From contig JAGZIY010000001.1 in assembly GCA_018365995.1 (NCBI GenBank), positions 124,001 through 188,000 of the forward strand: 64,000 nucleotides of DNA. The letters are read 5' to 3'. The notes under the pieces were generated by a model that did not search any database, had not been told where the DNA came from, and saw nothing but the letters and a program-made list of their open reading frames with translations. The first letter of the stretch is position 1. The number at the start of each line of letters is the position of its first letter. Below, in pieces: positions 23,185 through 31,799 of the stretch. The DNA comes from Butyricicoccus pullicaecorum (GTDB lineage: Bacteria; Bacillota; Clostridia; Oscillospirales; Butyricicoccaceae). A program made the translations under genes and the position numbers.

Positions 23185-23467
23185 CAGACTAAATTGATAA
23201 AAGCAATGAACGGGTAAAGTAGTCGTATATTTCGGTTGTAGAGAACTGCTGGCTGGTGGAAAGCAGTATCGAATTGCGGTGAAGCTCACCCGGGAGCTGT
23301 GGGCTGAACTTTGATTGTAGGCTCTACCGGTTTTTCCTCCGTTAATGGGAAAGCACGTTGCTTGATGTGCACAGAGTGGTCGCTTTTCAGCGGCAATAAG
23401 AGTGGTAACGCGGAGTTTCTGGCTTCGTCTCTTAAAGGTATTTTAAGGGACGGAGCCTTTTTTGTTT
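23185..23467 (+). ncRNA. T-box leader, leucine specific
   Basis: The leader has a long stem I (about 23190-23320) with the AGAGAA and GCTGG/GGTGG elements, a candidate specifier CTC at 23285-23287 in the context GAAG-CTC-ACCC, the T-box sequence AGAGTGGTAACGCGG (about 23399-23413) whose UGGU bulge would pair with the ACCA end of uncharged tRNA, and a terminator at 23421-23465. CUC codes for leucine, in line with the leuACDB genes behind it. Uncharged tRNA-Leu should allow read-through. Confidence 0.9.
23421..23465 (+). terminator. T-box terminator stem before leuA
   Basis: GGCTTCGTCTCTTAAA pairs with TTTAAGGGACGGAGCC and is followed by TTTTTT; it competes with the antiterminator. Confidence 0.88.
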
Positions 23468-23503
23468 CAGTCCCACACTTTATTTACTTTGGAGGATTTT
23501 GAC

Positions 23504-25006
23504 ATGGGAAGAACAATTCGAATTTTTGATACCACATTGCGTGATGGGGAACAATCCCCAGGATGCAGCATGAATCTGAATGAAAAAATCGAGGTTGCAC
23601 GGCAGCTCGAGGCGATGAAGGTGGATATCATTGAAGCCGGATTTGCCATTGCCTCTCCCGGCGATGCTGCTGCAATTTCTGCGATTGCACAAAATGTGCA
23701 TGATTCTGTAATTTGTTCGCTGGCACGCTGTACAGAAAAGGATATTGACGCTGCATACAATGCTATAAAACGTGCCAATGCAGCACGGATCCACGTATTT
23801 TTGGCGACCTCTCCACTGCATATGGAATATAAACTCAAGATGAAACCAGAAGAAGTGCTGGATCGTATCGCGCATCATGTGGCTTACGCCAAGCACTATA
23901 TGGAGGACATTGAGTTTTCTGCAGAGGACGCTTGCCGCTCAGACAAGGATTTTCTGTGCCGCGCATTTGAAGCTGCCATTCGTGCAGGTGCAACTACACT
24001 GAATGTGCCAGATACCGTTGGTTATATGGCACCAGACGAATATGCTGCCCTGATCCGCTATTTGACTGAGCATACGGATGGTATTGAACGGGCCACCTTA
24101 TCCTGCCATTGTCATAACGACCTTGGCATGGCGGTTGCAAACTCTCTGGCAGGTGTGGAAGCCGGCATTGGACAGATTGAATGTACCATCAACGGCATAG
24201 GAGAACGTGCCGGAAATGCTTCCATGGAAGAATGTGTTATGGCAATGCGCGTGCGGAAGAACTATTATCAGGTAGACTGCAACATTGACACAAAACAGAT
24301 TTATCGTGCGAGCAGACTGATTCAGACTATTACTGGTGTGCCGGTTGCTCCAACTAAGCCAATTATCGGTGCCAATGCTTTCGCCCACGAGTCGGGAATC
24401 CATCAGCATGGTGTGCTCGCGAACAAAGAGACCTATGAGATTATCACACCGGAATCGGTGGGGATTCCACAGAATTCGATTGTTTTGGGCAAGCACTCCG
24501 GACGTCATGCGTTTGAGGAACGCCTGACCGAACTTGGATATGAACTGACATCAGAAGAAATTGACAGCGCATTTTCCAAGTTCAAGCTGCTTGCAGATAA
24601 GAAAAAGGTCATCAAGGATCGAGACTTGGAAGCGCTGGTTGGTATTATTCCAGTTTCTGGAGACGAGCGCTATGCGCTGGTGGATTTTGTAATCAATTCA
24701 GGAAATTCGATTACCTCTACGGCTGTCATCCGGATTCAGCATGGAGAGGAATTGGTAGAACGAGTTGCGGCATCTGATGGCCCAATCAACGCTGCATTCC
24801 GTGCAATCAATAAGATCGTAGGACGTGATATTGTGCTTGAGGATTATTCGCTTAAAGCAATGACAGACGGCGAAGATGCACAGGGAGAAGCAATTGTAAA
24901 GATTTCGGCAGACGGCGGCACGGTGGTAACCGGGCGCGGCGTTGCCGTAGATGTTATCGAGGCATCGATTAAGGCATATATCAATGGTATCAACAAACTG
25001 GAATGA
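23504..25006 (+). CDS. leuA: 2-isopropylmalate synthase
   Basis: ATG 23504 follows GGAGG by eight bases; an earlier in-frame ATG lies in the terminator. The 500-residue enzyme condenses acetyl-CoA with 2-oxoisovalerate, the first committed step of leucine synthesis. The TIM barrel has IFDTTLRDGEQSPG, metal-binding HCHNDLGMAVANSLAG and GIGERAGNAS; the C-terminal region (about 370-500) is the LeuA allosteric domain with PINAAFRAINKIVG and GRGVAVDVIEAS. It is first in leuACDB under the leucine T-box; feedback inhibition by leucine is expected from the family. Confidence 0.96.
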   Translation: MGRTIRIFDTTLRDGEQSPGCSMNLNEKIEVARQLEAMKVDIIEAGFAIASPGDAAAISAIAQNVHDSVICSLARCTEKDIDAAYNAIKRANAARIHVFLATSPLHMEYKLKMKPEEVLDRIAHHVAYAKHYMEDIEFSAEDACRSDKDFLCRAFEAAIRAGATTLNVPDTVGYMAPDEYAALIRYLTEHTDGIERATLSCHCHNDLGMAVANSLAGVEAGIGQIECTINGIGERAGNASMEECVMAMRVRKNYYQVDCNIDTKQIYRASRLIQTITGVPVAPTKPIIGANAFAHESGIHQHGVLANKETYEIITPESVGIPQNSIVLGKHSGRHAFEERLTELGYELTSEEIDSAFSKFKLLADKKKVIKDRDLEALVGIIPVSGDERYALVDFVINSGNSITSTAVIRIQHGEELVERVAASDGPINAAFRAINKIVGRDIVLEDYSLKAMTDGEDAQGEAIVKISADGGTVVTGRGVAVDVIEASIKAYINGINKLE

Positions 25007-25023
25007 TAGGAGGACTTGTAATT

Positions 25024-26286
25024 ATGGCAATGACAATGACGCAAAAGATTCTGGCAAAGCATGCCGGACTTCCTTCGGTGCAGGCAGGACAGCTTATTGA
25101 AGCATCTGTGGATTTAACGCTTGCAAATGATATTACAGGCCCGGTTGCCATTCGTGAAATGGAAAAGGCTGGATTTGATACCGTATTTGACAGAGAAAAG
25201 ATTGCGCTGGTCATGGATCACTTTGCACCGAATAAAGATATTAAGTCGGCAGAGCAATGCCTGACCTGTCGGGAATTTGCGAAAAAACATTATATTACGC
25301 ATTTTTATGATGTTGGAGATATGGGGGTTGAGCATGCACTTCTGCCGGAAAAAGGCTTGACCGCGCCCGGAGAACTGATTATTGGTGCGGATTCCCATAC
25401 CTGTACATACGGGGCAGTGGGCGCATTTTCCACAGGTGTGGGGTCAACCGATCTTGCGGCAGGCATGGCGACCGGAAGAGCATGGTTTAAGGTACCCTCT
25501 GCAATTCGTTTTATACTCAAGGGCAAAAAGGCGCCTTGGGTTTCCGGTAAGGATGTCATATTGTATATTATTGGTAAAATTGGCGTAGATGGCGCTCTTT
25601 ACCGTTCTATGGAATTCACTGGTGAAGGTGTTTCTGAGCTTTCTATGGATGATCGCTTCACCATCTGTAACATGGCAATTGAAGCAGGTGCCAAAAATGG
25701 TATTTTTCCGGTAGATGCACGTACGATGGAGTATATGCGTGGTAAAATCCAGAGGGAAATGACGATTTTTGAGGCAGATGAAGATGCAATCTATGATGAA
25801 ACCTATGAAATCGATTTGTCTGTACTGCGTCCAACGGTTGCCTGTCCACATCTGCCCGAAAATACCAAGCCAATCGATGCGCTAGAAAATGTTGCAATTC
25901 AGCAGGTTGTCATTGGCTCCTGCACCAATGGACGCATTGAAGACATGCGTGTGGCAGCAAAGCTTCTGGAGGGACGTCATGTGGCAGATGGGGTGCGCAC
26001 CATTATCATTCCGGCAACGCAGGCGGTTTATCTGCAATGTATTGAGGAAGGCTTAGCAAAGATTTTCGTTCAGGCAGGCGCAATTGTATCCACTCCGACG
26101 TGTGGTCCTTGTCTGGGCGGACATATGGGGATTCTGGCACATGGAGAACGTGCCGTTTCGACCACAAACCGCAACTTCGTAGGGCGTATGGGACATATTA
26201 CAAGTGAAATTTATCTGGCAAGTCCCGCTGTTGCAGCGGCTTCGGCTATAATGGGATATATCTGTGCGCCAGATGCGATAAAGTAA
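25024..26286 (+). CDS. leuC: 3-isopropylmalate dehydratase large subunit
   Basis: The start ATG 25024 is preceded by ATAGGAGG; the longer frame at 25003 overlaps leuA. The 420-residue subunit belongs to the aconitase family: GADSHTCTYGA, IGSCTNGR and TPTCGPCLGG supply the three cysteines for a [4Fe-4S] cluster. With LeuD it isomerises 2- to 3-isopropylmalate. The size is the shorter, archaeal/clostridial type LeuC. It is the second gene of the operon. Confidence 0.96.
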   Translation: MAMTMTQKILAKHAGLPSVQAGQLIEASVDLTLANDITGPVAIREMEKAGFDTVFDREKIALVMDHFAPNKDIKSAEQCLTCREFAKKHYITHFYDVGDMGVEHALLPEKGLTAPGELIIGADSHTCTYGAVGAFSTGVGSTDLAAGMATGRAWFKVPSAIRFILKGKKAPWVSGKDVILYIIGKIGVDGALYRSMEFTGEGVSELSMDDRFTICNMAIEAGAKNGIFPVDARTMEYMRGKIQREMTIFEADEDAIYDETYEIDLSVLRPTVACPHLPENTKPIDALENVAIQQVVIGSCTNGRIEDMRVAAKLLEGRHVADGVRTIIIPATQAVYLQCIEEGLAKIFVQAGAIVSTPTCGPCLGGHMGILAHGERAVSTTNRNFVGRMGHITSEIYLASPAVAAASAIMGYICAPDAIK

Positions 26287-26301
26287 AGGGGAGGGTTTCC
26301 T

Positions 26302-26799
26302 GTGATTGTAAAAGGTTCGGTCTTTAAGTATGGAGATAATGTGGATACTGATGTTATCATTCCGGCGCGTTATCTGAATATTGCAGATCCAGCAGAGCTG
26401 GCAGCGCATGCGATGGAAGATATTGATGCGGAATTTGTACATCGAGTACAGTCGGGGGATTTGATTGTAGCAAACCGGAATTTTGGCTGCGGTTCCTCCC
26501 GTGAGCATGCGCCGATGGTACTGAAAGAAAACAAGGTGTCCTGTGTGATTGCGGCATCCTTTGCCCGTATTTTCTATCGCAATGCCATTAACATCGGGCT
26601 TCCCATTTTGGAGTGTGCGCAAGCTGCCGCACGTATCGAGGCGGGCGACATGGTTTCGGTCGATTTTGACAGTGGGCTTATCACCAACCTGACCAAGAAC
26701 GAGACCTATCAGGCAATTGCATTTCCACCCTTTATTCAGGAGATTATTGCAGCAGGTGGACTGCTTCCGTCACTCAAGGCAAGAGAGCAGGAGGAATAA
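26302..26799 (+). CDS. leuD: 3-isopropylmalate dehydratase small subunit
   Basis: It starts with GTG 26302, with GGGGAGGG upstream, and encodes 165 residues. The swivelling aconitase domain is seen in YGDNVDTDVIIPARYL and NFGCGSSREHAPM. It completes the LeuCD isomerase and is followed after five bases by leuB. Confidence 0.95.
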   Translation: MIVKGSVFKYGDNVDTDVIIPARYLNIADPAELAAHAMEDIDAEFVHRVQSGDLIVANRNFGCGSSREHAPMVLKENKVSCVIAASFARIFYRNAINIGLPILECAQAAARIEAGDMVSVDFDSGLITNLTKNETYQAIAFPPFIQEIIAAGGLLPSLKAREQEE

Positions 26800-26804
26800 A
26801 GGCT

Positions 26805-27881
26805 ATGGAATATAAAATTGCGGTTATTAAGGGCGATGGGATCGGTCCGGAAATTGTCTCTGAAGCGATAGACGTACTGGAGTGTGTGGGAAAGAAATTT
26901 GGGCATACCTTCCATTTCGAGGAAGTGCTGGCAGGCGGCTGCTCGATTGACGCATACGGACTGCCGCTGACAGAGGATACCATATCGGTCTGCAAGCAGG
27001 CAGATGCGGTGCTGTTGGGCGCGGTTGGCGGTCCCAAGTGGGACCATGTTCCATCTGCAAAGCGTCCGGAAAAAGCGCTTTTGGGATTGCGTGCAGCACT
27101 TGGGCTATTTGCGAATATTCGCCCAGCCATGATGTATCCCGCTTTGGCAGACGCCTGCCCAATCAAAAAAGAAATCATTGGAGATGGCTTTGATTTGGTA
27201 GTGTGCCGTGAATTGACCGGAGACGTATATTTCGGAGCGCATTACCGAAAGGAAAGTGCACAAGGTTGGGGTGAAATGGGCTGTGATGATATGTGTTACA
27301 GCGTTCATGAGGTGGAACGCATTGCCCACCGTGCTTTTTCTATGGCGCGGTTACGCTCCAAAAAGGTCACAAGTGTAGACAAGGCAAATGTGCTTGAGAC
27401 CTCCAGAGTATGGCGGGAGACTGTCACCCGAATTGCACAGGAATATCCAGACGTAGCGCTTGAACACATGTATGTGGACAATGCAGCTATGCAGCTCGTT
27501 CGGAATCCAAAACAATTTGATGTGATTTTGACGGGCAATCTGTTTGGGGATATTCTTTCTGACGAAGCATCCATGATTACAGGTTCTATCGGTATGCTGC
27601 CTTCTGCATCGATTGGCGAAAGTGGTGCCGGCATGTATGAGCCGATTCATGGCTCTGCACCGGATATTGCTGGAAAGGGAATTGCAAACCCGATTGCAAC
27701 CATTCTATCCTGTGCCATGATGCTGCGGTATTCATTTGGTTTGACCGAAGAAGCAGATACGATTGAAAAAGCTGTGGAGCAGACACTAGCAGACGGATAT
27801 CGCACAGCTGACCTTGCAGCAGCGGGACAGCCAGCTTGTACGACCCATGAAATGGGACGGCATATTTGTCAGCATATTTGA
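26805..27881 (+). CDS. leuB: 3-isopropylmalate dehydrogenase
   Basis: This 358-residue NAD-dependent decarboxylating dehydrogenase has IKGDGIGPEIV at the start, LLGAVGGPKWD, the substrate loop with LGLRAALGLFANIRP, VDNAAMQLVRNP and NLFGDILSDEAS with metal-binding Asp residues, and GSAPDIAGKGIANP as the NAD site. It makes 2-oxoisocaproate from 3-isopropylmalate. It is the last gene of the leuACDB operon; a terminator stands 20 bases after it. The transaminase is not encoded here. Confidence 0.96.
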   Translation: MEYKIAVIKGDGIGPEIVSEAIDVLECVGKKFGHTFHFEEVLAGGCSIDAYGLPLTEDTISVCKQADAVLLGAVGGPKWDHVPSAKRPEKALLGLRAALGLFANIRPAMMYPALADACPIKKEIIGDGFDLVVCRELTGDVYFGAHYRKESAQGWGEMGCDDMCYSVHEVERIAHRAFSMARLRSKKVTSVDKANVLETSRVWRETVTRIAQEYPDVALEHMYVDNAAMQLVRNPKQFDVILTGNLFGDILSDEASMITGSIGMLPSASIGESGAGMYEPIHGSAPDIAGKGIANPIATILSCAMMLRYSFGLTEEADTIEKAVEQTLADGYRTADLAAAGQPACTTHEMGRHICQHI

Positions 27882-27900
27882 GTCAGAATCAGGAAATTAG

Positions 27901-27933
27901 ACCCTGCATCAACTTCGATGCAGGGTTGTTTTT
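27901..27933 (+). terminator. Terminator of the leu operon
   Basis: ACCCTGCATC and GATGCAGGGT around AACTTC, followed by TGTTTTT. Confidence 0.88.
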
Positions 27934-27986
27934 ATGGCGCAAAAATTGGAGAATTCCCCAAAAGTTGGAAGAATGGCAATTAAGTC

Positions 27987-28015
27987 TTGTAGTTTCGGGG
28001 GAAATGCGATAAAAT
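27987..28015 (+). promoter_or_regulatory. Promoter before the TagA-like gene
   Basis: TTGTAG (27987-27992), 17 bases, TAAAAT (28010-28015). Confidence 0.6.
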
Positions 28016-28053
28016 AGAATAGATATAAAATGATTCAAAATGGAGAGGTATCC

Positions 28054-28791
28054 GTGAAAACTGCAAATATTTTAGGTGTTTCTTTTCATAATGTTACGCT
28101 CATGGAAGCGGTAGATGCCGCAATGGAGCAGATTCGCGCGGGTAAAAAAGGATATGTCGTAACACCGAATCCTGAAATCGTCTATGAGACGCTTCAGGAT
28201 CCTGTGTTTCGGGATATCGTAAACCGCGCATCTTTTGTGCTTCCGGACGGTATTGGTGTTATATATGCGGCGCGTATTTTGGGAGTACCGCTTGCAGGTA
28301 AGGTGCCGGGCATCGATTTTGCGGATGCGCTGATGTACCGTATGTCTCAAGAGGGAATGCGCCTGTTTTTGCTGGGCGCAAAGCCGGGGGTCGCAGAGCA
28401 GGCAGCGGTCAATCTGCAAAAAAAATACCCGGGTCTTATCATTGCAGGCACACAGGACGGTTATTTTCAGGATGAACAGCAGGCAGTAGATGCAGTCAAG
28501 GCAGCTGGTGGGGCAGATGTGATGTTTACCTGCCTTGGAGCGCCCAAGCAGGAACGATTTATGGCGGGTCATCTAGATGAGCTGCCTGTTACCCTATCCT
28601 GCGGACTCGGCGGCTCTCTCGATGTCTTTGCAGGTACAGTACAACGCGCACCTGAAATTTTTATCCGTCTCAATCTGGAATGGTTTTATCGCCTGTGCAA
28701 GCAGCCCAGTCGTATAGGGCGCATGATGAAACTGCCTCTATTTTTGCTCATTGTTATCAAGACACGATTATTCGGTGGAAGAAAGGGATGA
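28054..28791 (+). CDS. WecG/TagA/CpsF family glycosyltransferase
   Basis: The GTG at 28054 has GGAGAGG six bases before it; an ATG at 28030 has none. The 245-residue protein matches the WecB/TagA/CpsF family (GT26): VVTPNPEIVYET, FVLPDGIGVIYAA, KVPGIDFADAL, RLFLLGAKPGV and CGLGGSLDVFAGTVQRAP. Family members transfer N-acetylmannosamine or related sugars to lipid-linked GlcNAc, at the inner membrane face, for teichoic acid or surface polysaccharide. No other wall-polymer genes are near. Confidence 0.9.
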   Translation: MKTANILGVSFHNVTLMEAVDAAMEQIRAGKKGYVVTPNPEIVYETLQDPVFRDIVNRASFVLPDGIGVIYAARILGVPLAGKVPGIDFADALMYRMSQEGMRLFLLGAKPGVAEQAAVNLQKKYPGLIIAGTQDGYFQDEQQAVDAVKAAGGADVMFTCLGAPKQERFMAGHLDELPVTLSCGLGGSLDVFAGTVQRAPEIFIRLNLEWFYRLCKQPSRIGRMMKLPLFLLIVIKTRLFGGRKG

Positions 28792-28814
28792 ACATATAGA
28801 TTCTCGACCATGAT

Positions 28815-28919
28815 ATGCAGAGCTGTTTGCAGATATCTTACAAAATAGCAGAAGATGACGCATATTATACAGCCTTGCAGCAGACGATGTTAAGGAAAAT
28901 ACTAGGATATCAAGAATAA
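28815..28919 (+). CDS. Possible 34-residue small protein or gene remnant
   Basis: A short frame with coding-like composition (ends LQQTMLRKILGYQE) fills most of the gap before the DUF2156 gene. No ribosome binding site precedes its ATG. It may be a remnant or chance. Confidence 0.2.
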   Translation: MQSCLQISYKIAEDDAYYTALQQTMLRKILGYQE

Positions 28920-28929
28920 AGAGGTTTTT

Positions 28930-29844
28930 ATGTTATTGGATTTTCGAGAGATTACGCTCGAGGACAAGCCTCGTGTCGAGGCGTGTGCCCAAGCGCATAA
29001 CTATCATTTATGTGAACATTGTTTCGTTGATTTATATATCTGGCGTGGGCATTATCACACGCAGATTTGTTTTTTTGAGGAGTTTCTTCTGGTAAAAATG
29101 CAGGATAGCGACTCTGGACAGGAAATGTATCTTGCACCGATTGGAGAGGGCAGTTTGTGTAAGCCAATTGCCGCACTCGAAGAAGATGCTAGAGAACGCG
29201 GAATTCCGTTTGTGATGGTATCCGTTGCAGAGGATATGATTCCGCGTATAGAGACGTGCTGTCCGGGGCGGTTCGCTTTTTCTTACAATGAAGGGGCAGC
29301 TGACTATGTTTACCTCAGTGAAAAGCTACAGACGCTATCCGGAAAGAAGCTGCAATCCAAGCGCAACATGGTCAATCGATTTCTTGCAAATTATGAGGGG
29401 CGATGGCGCTATGAGGATATTACGCCTGAAAATGTAAGAGATGCACTGAAATTTCACTTTAAATGGTGTGAACTGAATGGCTGTGCAAGAGAAACAGCAT
29501 TCTTTGGGGAGACCTGCGCCATTGGCGCGGGTCTGAACTACTGGACAGAGCTTGATTTGCGCGGCGGAATTTTACGGCTTGATGAGCAGGTGATTGCCTT
29601 TACATTTGGCTGTAAGGCAACTGATGACATGTATGTTGTACAGATCGAAAAGGCAGACCATAACATTCAGGGTGCATACCAGATGATCAATCAGCAGTTT
29701 GTTCAGCACAATTGCACCGATGTCATATATGTGAACCGCGAAGAGGATCTTGGACTGGAGGGTCTGCGCAAGGCAAAGCACTCCTATTATCCAGAATTTA
29801 TGGCAAAGAAGTATGTTGCTGTTCCAGTGGAGGACGCACAATGA
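28930..29844 (+). CDS. DUF2156 (LPG-synthetase C-terminal-like) acyltransferase-fold protein
   Basis: The 304-residue protein resembles the soluble domain of phosphatidylglycerol lysyltransferase (DUF2156), which has a tandem GNAT-like fold. Segments seen are FVDLYIWRGHY, EGAADYVYLSEKL, LSGKKLQSKRNMVNRF, and near the end VIYVNREEDLGLEGLRKAKHSYYPEF. No membrane segment is present. It may transfer an amino-acyl or acyl group, but the acceptor is unknown. It overlaps the next gene, also of GNAT type, by ATGA, so the two are translationally coupled. Confidence 0.78.
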   Translation: MLLDFREITLEDKPRVEACAQAHNYHLCEHCFVDLYIWRGHYHTQICFFEEFLLVKMQDSDSGQEMYLAPIGEGSLCKPIAALEEDARERGIPFVMVSVAEDMIPRIETCCPGRFAFSYNEGAADYVYLSEKLQTLSGKKLQSKRNMVNRFLANYEGRWRYEDITPENVRDALKFHFKWCELNGCARETAFFGETCAIGAGLNYWTELDLRGGILRLDEQVIAFTFGCKATDDMYVVQIEKADHNIQGAYQMINQQFVQHNCTDVIYVNREEDLGLEGLRKAKHSYYPEFMAKKYVAVPVEDAQ

Positions 29845-30683
29845 TCAGGTTTGCTGAAGCAGCGGATATGCCGGAAATCCGTGCGCTTTGGGAAAGCTGT
29901 TTTCCCGATGGCACAGGATTTAATGATTATTATTTTGGACATGTTTTTGCGCTGGACACAACGGTAGTGTATGTGTTAGATGAACGCATTGCGGCAATGG
30001 TGCAGATGCTGCCATATACACTTCTGGCAAATGGGGAAGCGGTATCTGCAACCTATATTTATGGTGCCTGTACGCATCCAGATTTTCGCCGCCGGCACTT
30101 GATGTCTGAACTTTTGCAGTGGAGCTTTTCACGGGATATACAGCATAAGATTGCAGCATCTATCCTGATTCCACAGGAAAAGTGGTTATTTGATTTCTAC
30201 CGCCCATTCGGTTATCAGCCTGCCTTTACCCTGAATACCATTGCATTTACGGAGCAGCAGCCCATCACGCAAAAAGGGCTTCGTGCGATGACTCCACAGG
30301 ATTTACCTGCTTGCGAAGCGCTTTATCGCAGCCGGCTGGCAGATTGCCCGCTTGCTGTCCTGCGCACACCGGAGCAGTGGCAGGCGCAGCTTACCATGTT
30401 CGAAGCATTGGGAGGCAGCGCCTTGGTGCTTGAACATGCTGGTGTGCTTTTGGGATATGCCTTTGTCTGGAAGGAAGAGAACGGCATCTGGGCACAGGAG
30501 CTGATATGCAGAGAGCAGCAAACCAATCTGCTGCTATCGGCACTTCTGGCACAGATAGGACAAACACAGCTTCGCGCCTGCGTGCCGGGGGGGGCAGACG
30601 GTGCAGCACTTGGCTGTATCAAGTGGCATAATAAAAAGGCTGCTGTCTCACCAAATGGCTATATGAATTTAATGTATAATTAA
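29841..30683 (+). CDS. GNAT-family N-acetyltransferase (Eis-like)
   Basis: The start is ATG 29841 within the end of the previous gene. The 280 residues contain one clear GNAT core at the N-terminus (RFAEAADMPEIRALW, TYIYGACTHPDFRRRHLMSELL with the acetyl-CoA loop RRRHLM) and a second degenerate GNAT half near residues 150-230, as in Eis-type enzymes. The acceptor is not known. It shares an operon with the DUF2156 protein upstream and the DJ-1-like gene downstream. Confidence 0.8.
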   Translation: MIRFAEAADMPEIRALWESCFPDGTGFNDYYFGHVFALDTTVVYVLDERIAAMVQMLPYTLLANGEAVSATYIYGACTHPDFRRRHLMSELLQWSFSRDIQHKIAASILIPQEKWLFDFYRPFGYQPAFTLNTIAFTEQQPITQKGLRAMTPQDLPACEALYRSRLADCPLAVLRTPEQWQAQLTMFEALGGSALVLEHAGVLLGYAFVWKEENGIWAQELICREQQTNLLLSALLAQIGQTQLRACVPGGADGAALGCIKWHNKKAAVSPNGYMNLMYN

Positions 30684-30700
30684 AAAGGAAGATGCAAACT

Positions 30701-31246
30701 ATGGTATATGTATTTTTAGCAGAAGGCTTTGAAGAAGTGGAAGCGCTGACTCCGGTGGATTTGCTGCGTCGCTGCGGCGTTTCGGTCAAGACAGTGGGCA
30801 TCACCGGAAAAACAGTAGTCAGTTCGCATCAAATCCCTGTTGTTGCTGATATTGAGCCGGACGAACTCAATCTTTCTGATGCACAGATGATTTTTCTGCC
30901 GGGTGGTATGCCCGGTTCCCGCAATCTGCATGACTCTGCTTTTGTGCGTGAATGTATCGAGCAGATGAATGTGCGCGGCGCTTATATCGCAGCAATCTGT
31001 GCAGCGCCGTCTGTGGTGCTGGGTGAAATGGGGCTGCTCAAGGGCAGATGTGCAACTTGTTATCCGGGTATGGAATCCGGTATGCAGGGTGCCAAGCCGC
31101 AGGCAGTTCCCTGTGTACAGGACGGGCATATTCTGACCGGACGCGGTGCGGGTGCAGCCTTTGCGCTGGGACTCAAGATGTGCGAGGTATTGTGCGGAAA
31201 GCAGAAGGCAGATGAAATTGCCGCTGCTGTTTGTTATGAGCAGTAA
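30701..31246 (+). CDS. DJ-1/PfpI family protein
   Basis: Start ATG 30701 rather than 30692 because AAAGGAAG lies ten bases before it. The 181-residue protein has the family features VYVFLAEGFEEVEALTPVD, MIFLPGGMPGSRNL and the nucleophile elbow AAICAAPSVV with the reactive cysteine near residue 100. DJ-1 relatives act on glyoxal adducts or serve as thiol sensors or proteases. The role is unproven here. It overlaps the next gene by 11 bases. Confidence 0.88.
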   Translation: MVYVFLAEGFEEVEALTPVDLLRRCGVSVKTVGITGKTVVSSHQIPVVADIEPDELNLSDAQMIFLPGGMPGSRNLHDSAFVRECIEQMNVRGAYIAAICAAPSVVLGEMGLLKGRCATCYPGMESGMQGAKPQAVPCVQDGHILTGRGAGAAFALGLKMCEVLCGKQKADEIAAAVCYEQ

Positions 31247-31799
31247 GGCAGCACTTCGAAGCTTGATTTTGGAGCAGCGTGCGCAGGAACATCTGGAAGA
31301 ACGAAGCGCACGTGCACATGCCATTGCACAATCCCTATTTGCGCTGCCCGTTTATCAGAAGGCAGGAACGATATTTTGCTACTGCTCCACAGAGCTGGAA
31401 CTGCGAACCGATGAGATTCTGACAGCGGTTTTGAAAGCAGGAAAGACTTTATGTGTTCCTCGCTGCGAAGGTGCGGGACAGATGACTGCACGCCGGATAG
31501 ATACTCTAGACGCTCTGCGTGCAGGTAGATTTGGGATTCGGGAACCTGCGGATACGGCACCGGTCATTTTGCCAGAGGCAATCGATTTATGTATCATACC
31601 CTGTCTCAGTGCAGATACCAAAGGATATCGCCTTGGATACGGCGGTGGATATTATGACCGTTTTTTAGCGCATACACAAATGTGCAAAATTGTGCTTTGT
31701 GCTGCGCGTTATCTGCAAAGTCAGCCGCTTCCACGGGAAAAGACCGATATTCCCTGTCACTATATTTTGACCGAAAGGCAGGTGCATAGAGTGCGATGA
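31236..31799 (+). CDS. 5-formyltetrahydrofolate cyclo-ligase
   Basis: The start ATG 31236 gives MSSKAALRSLILEQR, a typical opening; the longer frame runs back into the DJ-1 gene. The 187-residue protein has LRTDEILTAVLKAGKTLCVPR and the ATP-binding signature DTKGYRLGYGGGYYDRFL. It converts 5-formyl-THF to 5,10-methenyl-THF with ATP, recycling folate. It overlaps the following gene by four bases. Confidence 0.92.
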   Translation: MSSKAALRSLILEQRAQEHLEERSARAHAIAQSLFALPVYQKAGTIFCYCSTELELRTDEILTAVLKAGKTLCVPRCEGAGQMTARRIDTLDALRAGRFGIREPADTAPVILPEAIDLCIIPCLSADTKGYRLGYGGGYYDRFLAHTQMCKIVLCAARYLQSQPLPREKTDIPCHYILTERQVHRVR

